From the NCBI GenBank assembly GCA_900547275.1, contig URGA01000022.1, positions 1 through 26,292 on the forward strand: a stretch of DNA of 26,292 bases. Direction: 5' to 3'. The position numbers and the translations under genes are program-made. The notes beneath the pieces are model-generated. The model made no database searches, was not told where the DNA came from, and was given only the letters and a program-made list of their open reading frames with translations. Shown here piece after piece: positions 6,988-14,613 of this stretch (position 1 is the first letter of the stretch; the number at the start of each line of letters is the position of its first letter). The DNA is from an uncultured Oscillospiraceae bacterium. Lineage in GTDB: Bacteria; Bacillota; Clostridia; Oscillospirales; Acutalibacteraceae.

Positions 6988-8043
6988 ATGAAAACAGTTA
7001 AAGTAAACGCCGGTAAAGGATACAATATTTTTATTGAAGAAGGTTTGCTTTCTCAGTGCGGAGCCCTAATCAAAGAAGTTACGGGCGCGAAAAAGGTCTG
7101 CGTAATAAGCGACAGTAACGTTTTTCCAATATACGGAGAAACAGTTAAAAGTCAGATTGAAGCCCAGGGCTTTGATGTAAGCACTTTCGTTTTTGAAGCT
7201 GGGGAAGAATCCAAAACTACTTCCACAGTACTCCAAATGGTAAACTTCCTTGCAGATAAAGGCCTTACAAGAGAAGATCTTGTCGTTGCTCTCGGAGGCG
7301 GTGTCTGCGGCGATATGGCAGGTTTCGCCGCCGCTGTATATCTCAGAGGAATTGATTTTGTCGAAATTCCTACAACACTTCTTGCACAAGTGGATTCGTC
7401 TGTTGGCGGCAAGACCGCAGTTGACCTTCCAGCAGGCAAAAATCTCTGCGGCGCATTTCACCAGCCGGTGCTTGTTATTATAGATCCGAAAGTTCTTGAT
7501 TCGCTTCCTGAAAAGTATTATAGCGACGGAATGGCGGAAGTAATCAAGTACGGCTGTATTAAATCTTTAGAATTTTTTGAACGTATCGAAAATGAAAACA
7601 GCAGAGATTTTATAGATGAATTGATTTATACCTGCGTTGATATTAAACGCCAAGTCGTAGAAAACGATGAAAAGGAAAAAGGAGAGCGAGCTCTTCTGAA
7701 TTTCGGCCACACCGCCGGTCACGCCATAGAAAAGCTTTGGAACTTTTCTACAGTGTCTCACGGTGCCGCCGTGGGAATAGGAATGGTAATGATAACCAAA
7801 GCGGGAGAAGCTCATGGAATAACGGAAAAAGGCACGTCGGAAAGAATTGCTTCAGTGCTTAAAAAATATAATCTTCCTGTTGAGGACAGCCACGATATTT
7901 CCCAAATCGTCAGCGCAATGCAGTCTGACAAAAAACGCACCGGCGACGGAATAAAACTTGTAATGCTAAGCCGTCTGGGTGAAAGTTTTATCCGACCTAC
8001 AACAAATATCGAATTACTTCAGCTTTTCGGAGTTAATGTATGA
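6988..8043 (+). CDS. aroB: 3-dehydroquinate synthase
   Basis: Converts DAHP to 3-dehydroquinate, the second step of the shikimate pathway, using NAD and a divalent metal; cytosolic. 351 residues, normal for the family. Visible motifs are GGGVCGDMAGFAAAVYLRG (about 103-121), IPTTLLAQVDSSVGGKTAVD (127-146), and the metal-site segments GMAEVIKYG (E184), NFGHTAGHAIE (His 241/245) and SHGAAVG (H258). The ATG lies directly after the tyrA stop, with a GAGG-type site inside the end of tyrA. The stop overlaps the aroA start as ATGA. Confidence 0.97.
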   Translation: MKTVKVNAGKGYNIFIEEGLLSQCGALIKEVTGAKKVCVISDSNVFPIYGETVKSQIEAQGFDVSTFVFEAGEESKTTSTVLQMVNFLADKGLTREDLVVALGGGVCGDMAGFAAAVYLRGIDFVEIPTTLLAQVDSSVGGKTAVDLPAGKNLCGAFHQPVLVIIDPKVLDSLPEKYYSDGMAEVIKYGCIKSLEFFERIENENSRDFIDELIYTCVDIKRQVVENDEKEKGERALLNFGHTAGHAIEKLWNFSTVSHGAAVGIGMVMITKAGEAHGITEKGTSERIASVLKKYNLPVEDSHDISQIVSAMQSDKKRTGDGIKLVMLSRLGESFIRPTTNIELLQLFGVNV

Positions 8044-9251
8044 GTATAGTTTCAGTCGAAAATTCAATACTTAAAGGCTCTGTTAAACTTCCTCCCTCTA
8101 AATCCGCAGCTCATAGAGCGCTGATTTGCTCTTTCCTAGCAGGCGGAGGCAGTGTTGAGGGAATGATCCAGTCAAACGATATGAAGGCTACTGTAGGAGC
8201 GCTGGACGCTTTGAAAAACAAGAGCAAGACAGTTGATTGCCTTGAAAGCGGCTCTACTCTTCGCTTCCTTATACCTGTTGCCGCAGTTCTCGGAATTGAG
8301 ACAACTTTTGTGGGTTCAGGAAGACTGCCTCAGCGGCCTCTTGACGAATATACAAAACTTCTTCCCGAACACGGCGTTAATGTTGAAACTTCCGGAGGAC
8401 TGCCGTATTCAATAAGCGGTAAACTTCGGGCAGGGCACTACGAAATAGCAGGAGACGTTAGTTCCCAGTACATAACCGGATTGCTTCTGGCACTGCCGCT
8501 GGCAAACGGAGACTCCGCTCTCAGTATAACTACGGCGCTTGAGTCAAAGCCTTATGTTGATATGACAATTCAGGTTATGGAGGCATACGGCGTTTTTGTA
8601 AGAGAGACGGAATTCGGCTATCTAATAAAAGGCAATCAGCATTATAAGAAAATTGATTTTTCCGTAGAAAGCGACTGGTCGCAGGCGGCGTTCTTTATGG
8701 CTGCCGGAGCAATTGCTTCTGACATTACAATAGAAGGCGTAAATCCTGCTTCGCTTCAGGGCGACAAGGCGGTCTGCGAGATCATGAAAACTTTTGGCGC
8801 AGAAGTAACCATGGGCAATGACAGCGTTAGATGCAGAACAGACCAGCTTATGGGTACTGTTATTGACGCTCACGATATTCCTGATATGGTTCCCGCCATT
8901 GCGGTTACAGCCGCTTTTGCTCAGGGCGAAACAATAATAAAAGGAGCCGCAAGGCTCAGATATAAAGAGTCTGACAGGCTTAAAAGCGTTGCAGACAATC
9001 TGCGTCTGATGGGCGTAGAAGTTGAAGAGATGCCGGACGGCCTTGTTATTCAGGGCGGAAAACAACTGATGGGCGCTGAACTTAAAGGATATAATGACCA
9101 TCGGATAGTTATGGCGTTTACGGTGGCTGCTTCCTTTGCAAAGGGAAACAGTACCATCGATGACGCTGAAAGTATAAATAAGTCGTACCCGACATTTTTT
9201 GAGGATTTTAATTCATTGGGAGGTAAAGCCCATGTCATCAGTGACAGGTGA
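8040..9251 (+). CDS. aroA: 3-phosphoshikimate 1-carboxyvinyltransferase (EPSP synthase)
   Basis: Transfers the enolpyruvyl group of PEP to shikimate 3-phosphate. 403 residues, slightly short of the usual 420-430. It has PPSKSAAHRAL (18-28, K21 and R26 for substrate), ESGSTLRFL, RPLDEY, GDVSSQYITGLLLALPLA, DIPDMVPAIAV, KESDRL and NDHRIVMAF near the end. The loop that reads NAGTAMRPL in the E. coli enzyme is ESGSTLRFL here, so the usual proline is Phe; this is natural variation away from the class I pattern. The start overlaps the aroB stop by four bases and the 3' end overlaps aroC by 20 bases. Confidence 0.96.
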   Translation: MSIVSVENSILKGSVKLPPSKSAAHRALICSFLAGGGSVEGMIQSNDMKATVGALDALKNKSKTVDCLESGSTLRFLIPVAAVLGIETTFVGSGRLPQRPLDEYTKLLPEHGVNVETSGGLPYSISGKLRAGHYEIAGDVSSQYITGLLLALPLANGDSALSITTALESKPYVDMTIQVMEAYGVFVRETEFGYLIKGNQHYKKIDFSVESDWSQAAFFMAAGAIASDITIEGVNPASLQGDKAVCEIMKTFGAEVTMGNDSVRCRTDQLMGTVIDAHDIPDMVPAIAVTAAFAQGETIIKGAARLRYKESDRLKSVADNLRLMGVEVEEMPDGLVIQGGKQLMGAELKGYNDHRIVMAFTVAASFAKGNSTIDDAESINKSYPTFFEDFNSLGGKAHVISDR

Positions 9252-10305
9252 TAATATTAAACTCAGCATATTCGGCGAAAGCCACGGCGAAGCGATAGGC
9301 TGTGTTATTGACGGTCTGCCTGCCGGTATTCCGGTGGATATGGATGAGATATGCAAAGATATGGCAAGACGCGCTCCCGGACGGGATAAAACATCAACAC
9401 CCAGACTGGAAAAGGACTTCCCGATAATACTGTCCGGAGTGCTCAATAATGTTACTACCGGCGCCCCGCTGGCAATGGAAATAAAAAATGAAAACACGAG
9501 AAGCGGCGATTACAGCAATCTTATGACTGTTCCCCGTCCGTCCCACAGCGATTATCCGGCGTATGTAAAATACCATGGATTAAACGATATTAGAGGCGGC
9601 GGCCACTTCAGCGGCAGACTTACTGCTCCGCTTGTTTTTGCAGGGGCGATAGCGAAAGCCTTTCTTAAAGAAAAAGGCGTTTATATCGGAGCTCATATTG
9701 CCCAGATAGGCGGCGTCAGCGACGAGTGTTTTGATATGAATAATATCAGCGTTGATATGCTCAAAGAACTGTCATCAGACAGTTTCCCCACCATTGGGGC
9801 TGAAACAGAAGAAAAAATGCGCGCTGTTATTGAGCAGGCACGGCTGGAGCAGAACAGCGTAGGCGGAAAAATAGAGTGCGCCGCAGTCGGTCTCCCTGTT
9901 GGAATTGGCGGCAATATGTTTTCAACGGTTGAAAGCCGCCTGTCTTCAATACTGTTTGGTATTCCTGCAGTTAAGGGCGTTGAGTTTGGCCTGGGCTTCG
10001 GATTTGCCAATGCTTACGGCGCAGACGTTAACGACGGTTATGAAATAAAAGACGGTAAAGTAAGTCTTATTACAAATAACAACGGCGGTGTTCTCGGCGG
10101 AATGACAAGCGGTGCGCCTGTTGTTTTCAGAGTTGCGGTTAAACCCACCCCCTCGATTTCTCTGCCACAGAAAAGCGTTAATCTTCAGACTATGGAAAAT
10201 GAAACGCTTGTTATTCACGGAAGACACGACCCGTGTATCGTTCCTCGTGCTGTAGCTGTTGTTGAAGCAGCCGCGGCGCTTGGGCTTATGGATATAATGA
10301 TTTAA
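9232..10305 (+). CDS. aroC: Chorismate synthase
   Basis: Forms chorismate from EPSP with reduced FMN. 357 residues. The ATG at 9232 is chosen because GGGAGG (9218-9223) lies 8 bases upstream and the protein then begins at the family's usual point. An upstream in-frame TTG at 9199 would add 11 residues that look unrelated. Motifs: FGESHGEAIGCVIDGLPAG (H18), RRAPGRDKTSTPR, RPSHSDYPAYVKY, GGGHFSGRLTAP, GVEFGLGFGFA, NNNGGVLGGMTSGAPV and the C-terminal HGRHDPCIVPRA. It overlaps aroA by 20 bases, which fits coupled translation. Confidence 0.97.
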   Translation: MSSVTGDNIKLSIFGESHGEAIGCVIDGLPAGIPVDMDEICKDMARRAPGRDKTSTPRLEKDFPIILSGVLNNVTTGAPLAMEIKNENTRSGDYSNLMTVPRPSHSDYPAYVKYHGLNDIRGGGHFSGRLTAPLVFAGAIAKAFLKEKGVYIGAHIAQIGGVSDECFDMNNISVDMLKELSSDSFPTIGAETEEKMRAVIEQARLEQNSVGGKIECAAVGLPVGIGGNMFSTVESRLSSILFGIPAVKGVEFGLGFGFANAYGADVNDGYEIKDGKVSLITNNNGGVLGGMTSGAPVVFRVAVKPTPSISLPQKSVNLQTMENETLVIHGRHDPCIVPRAVAVVEAAAALGLMDIMI

Positions 10306-10314
10306 AAAGGATAT

Positions 10315-10344
10315 ATGAAAACCAAATGGATTTACAGGAACTGA
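10315..10344 (+). other. Nine-codon mini-ORF overlapping the pheA start
   Basis: An ATG at 10315 sits about 4-5 bases after AAAAGG (10305-10310), closer to that site than the pheA ATG is. It reads Met-Lys-Thr-Lys-Trp-Ile-Tyr-Arg-Asn and stops at 10344, inside pheA in another frame. It may be chance, or a small upstream ORF that tunes pheA translation. No attenuator hairpin was seen. Confidence 0.25.
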
Positions 10345-11462
10345 GAAAAGAAATAGATAAAATTGACGATGAACTTATTCCACTTCTTATGAAGCGAATG
10401 GACATTTCCGAGCAGGTTGCAAAGTATAAGGTACAGCGCGGACTGCCCGTTTTGAACGCGGAAAGAGAACAGCAGATACTTGACGATGTTGCCGAAAAAT
10501 GCGGCGACAGGGGAGATACTATTAAAACGGTGTTTTCCGCAACAATGGACGCTTCAAGAGCGCTTCAGCACAAGATAATGAACGGCGGTGCAACGCTTCG
10601 CCAGAGTATAAATAAATCGCTCAGCGATAAGCCAGTTACCACAAACGGAGAAGCAATTGCCTGCGCAGGTGTTGAGGGCGCTTACGCCGGCCGTGCAGGA
10701 GCAAAATTATTTCCGAATGCTCCCATAAAGTATTACAAATTTTTTGAAAATGTTTTCGAGGCTGTTGACAAAGGCGAGGCTAAATTCGGTATAATACCGG
10801 TAGAGAATTCTACAGCGGGCTCCGTCCATGAATCTTACGACCTTATTATGAAATACAGATTTTATGTAGTAGGTGCTCACGATGAAAAAATAGAGCACTG
10901 CCTTGCTGCCAGACGCGGCACAAAATACGAGGACATTGAATCTGTTTACAGCCACCATCAGGCGCTGAGTCAGTGCAGTAATTTTATTGATAATTTCGGC
11001 TTTACCGGCGTAACATATTCAAATACGGCGGCAGCTGCAAAATTTGTTGCAGAATCGGACCGAAACGATATCGCGGCAATTTGTTCGCCCCAGGCTGCTA
11101 AAAAATACGATTTGCAGGTTATTAAACGAGATATTCAGAATATTTCTAATAACAGAACGAGATTTATTGTTATTTCGAAAAATATGCAGATTAGCCCTGA
11201 CGCTGACAAAATCTCGCTTATTTTCAGCTTGCCACATACAACGGGCTCGCTGTACAGAGTGCTCGGCAGATTTTCAATGGCAGGTCTCAGTCTTACAAAG
11301 CTTGAAAGCCGCCCCATGGAAAACGGTGATTTCAGCTACTATTTCTATGTTGACATTATGGGAAGCGTTCGTGACGATACAACGCTTGATTTGCTGTGCG
11401 CTTTGTATGACGAATTGCCAAGTTTTGAATTTCTCGGCAATTTCCACGAAAGCAACGATTAA
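10326..11462 (+). CDS. pheA: Bifunctional chorismate mutase / prephenate dehydratase
   Basis: Turns chorismate into prephenate and then phenylpyruvate, the phenylalanine branch. 378 residues. An AroQ-type chorismate mutase domain is at about 1-85 (LRKEIDKIDDELIPLLMKR, then EQVAKYK). The prephenate dehydratase domain is at about 108-285, with IPVENSTAGSV (157-167) and the TRF motif (278-280). An ACT domain (about 295-378) contains LESRP (326-330), the usual phenylalanine-binding region, so end-product inhibition is expected. The ATG fits the family start, but the nearest ribosome site (AAAAGG) is about 15 bases away, wider than normal, and a mini-ORF lies between them. It follows aroC after 20 bases. 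Confidence 0.96.
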   Translation: MDLQELRKEIDKIDDELIPLLMKRMDISEQVAKYKVQRGLPVLNAEREQQILDDVAEKCGDRGDTIKTVFSATMDASRALQHKIMNGGATLRQSINKSLSDKPVTTNGEAIACAGVEGAYAGRAGAKLFPNAPIKYYKFFENVFEAVDKGEAKFGIIPVENSTAGSVHESYDLIMKYRFYVVGAHDEKIEHCLAARRGTKYEDIESVYSHHQALSQCSNFIDNFGFTGVTYSNTAAAAKFVAESDRNDIAAICSPQAAKKYDLQVIKRDIQNISNNRTRFIVISKNMQISPDADKISLIFSLPHTTGSLYRVLGRFSMAGLSLTKLESRPMENGDFSYYFYVDIMGSVRDDTTLDLLCALYDELPSFEFLGNFHESND

Positions 11463-11485
11463 ACGATGAAACGGAGTTGGGATTT

Positions 11486-12256
11486 TTGAGACAGCAAAAA
11501 CGTCATCAAACCAACTTAATAGCAAATATTATAGCGCTGGTTACTATCGGACTTCTGGTCTTTCTTTCGGTTGTGCTTTATAATCACGCTAAATTGGAAG
11601 TTCGTTTTGATACGCTTATCAATTGGCTGGAAAATCTGGACAACGCAATAGTCAATCTTGACTCAGACCTTGAAATTATAATCTGTATTTTTGCTCTATA
11701 TATTGCAAAATGCCAGCTGCCTATTCCTATGGGATTTTTGTGCGTAATATCCGGTATCGTTTTTCCGCTGGGTGAAGCGATAATTATAAACGTGGTTTTT
11801 CTTGCCTTCTTCTTTTCGGTTAAGTATGTTGAAGGCTCCTGGATAGGCGGAGGCTGGGCAGGAATGATACTGAATATCCGCCAAATGCGATTTGTCAGAG
11901 ACTGGATACAGTTTAAAGGCAACGGAAATCCGTATATACTGTTTGTTTCAAGGCTTGTGCCGTCTATTCCTTTGGGCATGGTTTCAAAGTATTACGGCTC
12001 AATGAAGTATGACTTTGTTTATTATATTGTTTTGAGTCTGCTTGGTTTTGCACCCAGACTTTATATTTACACAAAAATCGGTTCTGCTATTTATAATCCT
12101 TTCTCAGTTCGTTTTATAGTACTGCTGATGATTATAGTGGCGTTTTCCGGCATAACAAGTATGGCGTTTAATATCTATTATGGCAGACGCTCAAGACAGA
12201 TGAACCAAACGCTGTTGCTTTACAGCGAAAAAGAAAAATATAAAATTGTATTGTAA
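11486..12256 (+). CDS. TVP38/TMEM64-family (VTT-domain) membrane protein
   Basis: 256 residues from a TTG start at 11486, chosen because GGAG (11473-11476) is 9 bases upstream; the TTG at 11477 would touch the site. Hydrophobic segments lie at about 11-32, 62-75, 83-112, 175-190 and 208-232. The VTT (SNARE-associated Golgi protein) signature is visible as LPIPMGFLCVISGIVFPLG (78-96) and FVSRLVPSIPLGMVSKYYG (153-171, with R156). Family members are implicated in lipid handling in membranes, including DedA-like undecaprenyl phosphate transport; the exact role here is unknown. It follows pheA after 23 bases and precedes a sugar kinase and a lipid kinase, so it is probably the operon's first non-aromatic gene. 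Confidence 0.8.
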   Translation: MRQQKRHQTNLIANIIALVTIGLLVFLSVVLYNHAKLEVRFDTLINWLENLDNAIVNLDSDLEIIICIFALYIAKCQLPIPMGFLCVISGIVFPLGEAIIINVVFLAFFFSVKYVEGSWIGGGWAGMILNIRQMRFVRDWIQFKGNGNPYILFVSRLVPSIPLGMVSKYYGSMKYDFVYYIVLSLLGFAPRLYIYTKIGSAIYNPFSVRFIVLLMIIVAFSGITSMAFNIYYGRRSRQMNQTLLLYSEKEKYKIVL

Positions 12257-12270
12257 AAGAGGTTGGAAAC

Positions 12271-13551
12271 ATGAATGCTAAAGAGATGAAAGCGAAAATT
12301 AACAGCGGAGAGTTTGACGAGGCTTTCCGCAGAGTGTATGTGACTGATGAAGCTGTTGCACTTCAGAAGCCGAGGTACGTTAAACTTATTGAAACTTTTG
12401 AAGAAATCTTCGGCGGCGAGCGCGACATATATGTAATGAGCGCTCCCGGCAGAACGGAAATCTGCGGCAACCACACTGACCACAACAACGGAAAGGTACT
12501 GGCGGCATCAATAAATCTTGACGCTGTCGCGGTAGTTGCCCAAAACGACGACAATATTATTCGAGTAAAGTCGGAAGGTCACAATATGAACGTTGTTGAC
12601 CTCAGCGACCTTGAACCCAGAGAGGAAGGCTACGGCCACTCAACCTCAATGGTAAAGGGAGTTGCGGCAAGACTTAAGGATCTTGGTTATAAAGTAAGCG
12701 GTTTTGACGCCTGCACCGCCAGCGATGTTATGGGCGGCTCGGGACTTTCTTCTTCCGCGGCTTTTGAAGTGCTTCTCGGCACTATAATCTCTTATTTACA
12801 TAATGACGGCAAAATCGATCCTGTAACAATCGCCAAGACGGCTCAGTACAGCGAAAACGTATTTTTCGGAAAACCCTGCGGTCTGCTTGACCAGATGGCG
12901 TCTTCAGTAGGTTCGTTTGTAACCATTGATTTTGAGCACACTGAAAATCCGGTAATTAAAAAAGTTGATTATGACTTCTCAAAGAGCGGCCACAGCCTTT
13001 GCATTGTTGATACAGGCGGCAATCATTCCGACCTTACCGACGATTACGCGGCAGTAAGAGGAGAAATGGAGGCGGTAGCCGAGGCTATGGGCAAGAAAGT
13101 TCTCCGAGAAATTGAGTACGACGACTTTTTCGCAGCTCTGCCTGAACTTCAGAAAAAGGTAAACGACCGCGCTCTTATCAGAGCAATGCATTTTTATGCT
13201 GAAAACAAAAGAGTTGACAATGCGGTGAATTGCCTTGAAAGCGGAGATTTTGACGGCTTCAGAAAAGATATTGTCGCTTCCGGTTATTCTTCATTTATGT
13301 ATAACCAGAACGTATATACTCCTAAAAATCCAACGGATCAGCGCCTGTCCCTGGCTCTTGCAATGACCCAGGCAGTTCTTGGTGACCGGGGTGCTTACAG
13401 AGTTCACGGCGGCGGATTTGCGGGAACAATTCAGGCTTTTGTTCCCAATGATATGCTGGAGAATTATAAGAAGGTTATGGAAGGCGTTTTCGGCGAAGGT
13501 AACTGCCATGTTCTGATTATCCGTCCCATCGGCGGATGCAGGGTTCTGTAA
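12271..13551 (+). CDS. galK: Galactokinase-like GHMP kinase
   Basis: Probably phosphorylates galactose at C1 with ATP (Leloir pathway). 426 residues, longer than the E. coli enzyme because of about 40 extra N-terminal residues. GRTEICGNHTDHNNG (60-74) corresponds to the galactokinase signature GRVNLIGEHTDY, but Asn67 replaces the sugar-contacting Glu. The ATP loop GGSGLSSSAA is at 155-164, the catalytic Asp in CGLLDQM at 207, and VHGGGFAGTIQAF near the C-terminus is the third GHMP motif. I recall this GNHTDH variant in clostridial galactokinase-family proteins, so the substrate needs testing. No galT or galE is nearby. The start is 14 bases after the VTT gene, with a GAGGTTGGA site. Confidence 0.8.
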   Translation: MNAKEMKAKINSGEFDEAFRRVYVTDEAVALQKPRYVKLIETFEEIFGGERDIYVMSAPGRTEICGNHTDHNNGKVLAASINLDAVAVVAQNDDNIIRVKSEGHNMNVVDLSDLEPREEGYGHSTSMVKGVAARLKDLGYKVSGFDACTASDVMGGSGLSSSAAFEVLLGTIISYLHNDGKIDPVTIAKTAQYSENVFFGKPCGLLDQMASSVGSFVTIDFEHTENPVIKKVDYDFSKSGHSLCIVDTGGNHSDLTDDYAAVRGEMEAVAEAMGKKVLREIEYDDFFAALPELQKKVNDRALIRAMHFYAENKRVDNAVNCLESGDFDGFRKDIVASGYSSFMYNQNVYTPKNPTDQRLSLALAMTQAVLGDRGAYRVHGGGFAGTIQAFVPNDMLENYKKVMEGVFGEGNCHVLIIRPIGGCRVL

Positions 13552-13587
13552 AGTAAATAAAATACATAATTTGGGGGAGAGTTAGAG

Positions 13588-14544
13588 ATGAAATATGTAT
13601 TTGTTGTAAATCCTATATCAGGAAATGATAATAAACAGCATATTTTCAAGCGTATTCGTTCTGCTTTCCGTATGATCGACGATGAGATGATCGTTGAGGA
13701 AACAGACCACAGGGGTCACGCGAAGGAAATTGCCGCAGATTATGCCGCAAAATACGGCTCGGAATGTGTTATTGTCTGCTGCGGAGGAGACGGCACGGTT
13801 CATGAGATAGCAAACGGTCTTGCTCATACTGATACGCCGCTTATGCTGCTTCCATTGGGGACAGGCAATGATTTTGCCAAAAAGATTTACGGAACGAAAA
13901 AAATCAACGTAAACAATGTAATCAAGGCTTTCGGCCTTTACAGCGGCAAGATTAGTTATGACGTCCGCCCCATAGACCTTATTGATTATAACGGTGAAAA
14001 ATGTATCAACGTTATGAGTTTCGGCCTTGATACAAAGGTTGAGACTATCGGGCGCAAGATTGCGGCGAAGCTTCCGTTCTTAGGTTCAAACGCTTATAAC
14101 GTTGCTGTAATTCCCGTGCTTTGTCAGCCGCTTCGTTATAGAATAAACGCTGAGCTTAAGTGTGTGGACGAGGATGGCAAGCCTTATGTGCTCAGACAGG
14201 CACCTCTTGAATACGCTCTTTATGCAATCTGCAATGCCAGCTTTTACGGCGGTGGTTTCTGTCCTGCGCCGAACAGCAAGCTCGACGACGGCATTCTGGA
14301 CTTTACATATGTAGACCCGATTAAAGTACATCAGGCCCTGCCTCTTATTCCTAAATACAGCCAGGGCACTGCGGCAGAAAGCTCCCCCGACCTGGTTCAT
14401 ACTGGGTATGTCATCGGCGGCCGTTTCTGGACTGCCGACGGAAAACCTCTTTTGGGAAATTGCGACGGAGAAAATTTCGACTATACAGAAGTTAATTTCA
14501 AAGTTGAGAAGCACGCTCTAAAATTGTGCTATGTTAAAATTTAA
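13588..14544 (+). CDS. Diacylglycerol-kinase-family lipid kinase (YegS/DgkB type)
   Basis: 318 residues. The DAGK catalytic domain is at the N-terminus: VVNPISGN (6-13), CCGGDGTVHEIANGL (64-78, the glycine-rich ATP site) and LPLGTGNDFAK (88-98). The C-terminal half has the usual beta-rich lid region with GGGFCPAP, DDGILDFTYV and GNCDGE. It probably phosphorylates diacylglycerol to phosphatidic acid, or a related lipid, at the inner membrane face. DgkB recycles the diacylglycerol released by lipoteichoic acid synthesis in other Firmicutes; that role is inference here. The start has a strong GGGGGAGA site. It lies 36 bases after galK and is probably the last gene of the operon. Confidence 0.88.
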   Translation: MKYVFVVNPISGNDNKQHIFKRIRSAFRMIDDEMIVEETDHRGHAKEIAADYAAKYGSECVIVCCGGDGTVHEIANGLAHTDTPLMLLPLGTGNDFAKKIYGTKKINVNNVIKAFGLYSGKISYDVRPIDLIDYNGEKCINVMSFGLDTKVETIGRKIAAKLPFLGSNAYNVAVIPVLCQPLRYRINAELKCVDEDGKPYVLRQAPLEYALYAICNASFYGGGFCPAPNSKLDDGILDFTYVDPIKVHQALPLIPKYSQGTAAESSPDLVHTGYVIGGRFWTADGKPLLGNCDGENFDYTEVNFKVEKHALKLCYVKI

Positions 14545-14550
14545 AAATTT

Positions 14551-14594
14551 GCCCGCCGGAGTGCTGCGTTTGACAGAGTATCTGACGGGCTGTT
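14551..14594 (+). terminator. Imperfect hairpin after the lipid kinase gene
   Basis: GCCCGCCGGA (14551-14560) pairs with TCTGACGGGC (14581-14590) with one mismatch and a 20-base loop, followed by TGTTTT. It is probably a weak terminator closing the aromatic operon. A TTTGACAG word in the loop might be a -35 box, but I found no -10 box at good spacing, so the promoter of the next gene is unclear. Confidence 0.4.
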
Positions 14595-14613
14595 TTACTA
14601 TAAGGAGGAGCGT

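Noticed and set aside
9199..9231. Upstream TTG start adding 11 residues to chorismate synthase
   Set aside because: ATG 9232 has GGGAGG at ideal spacing and gives the family's normal N-terminus.
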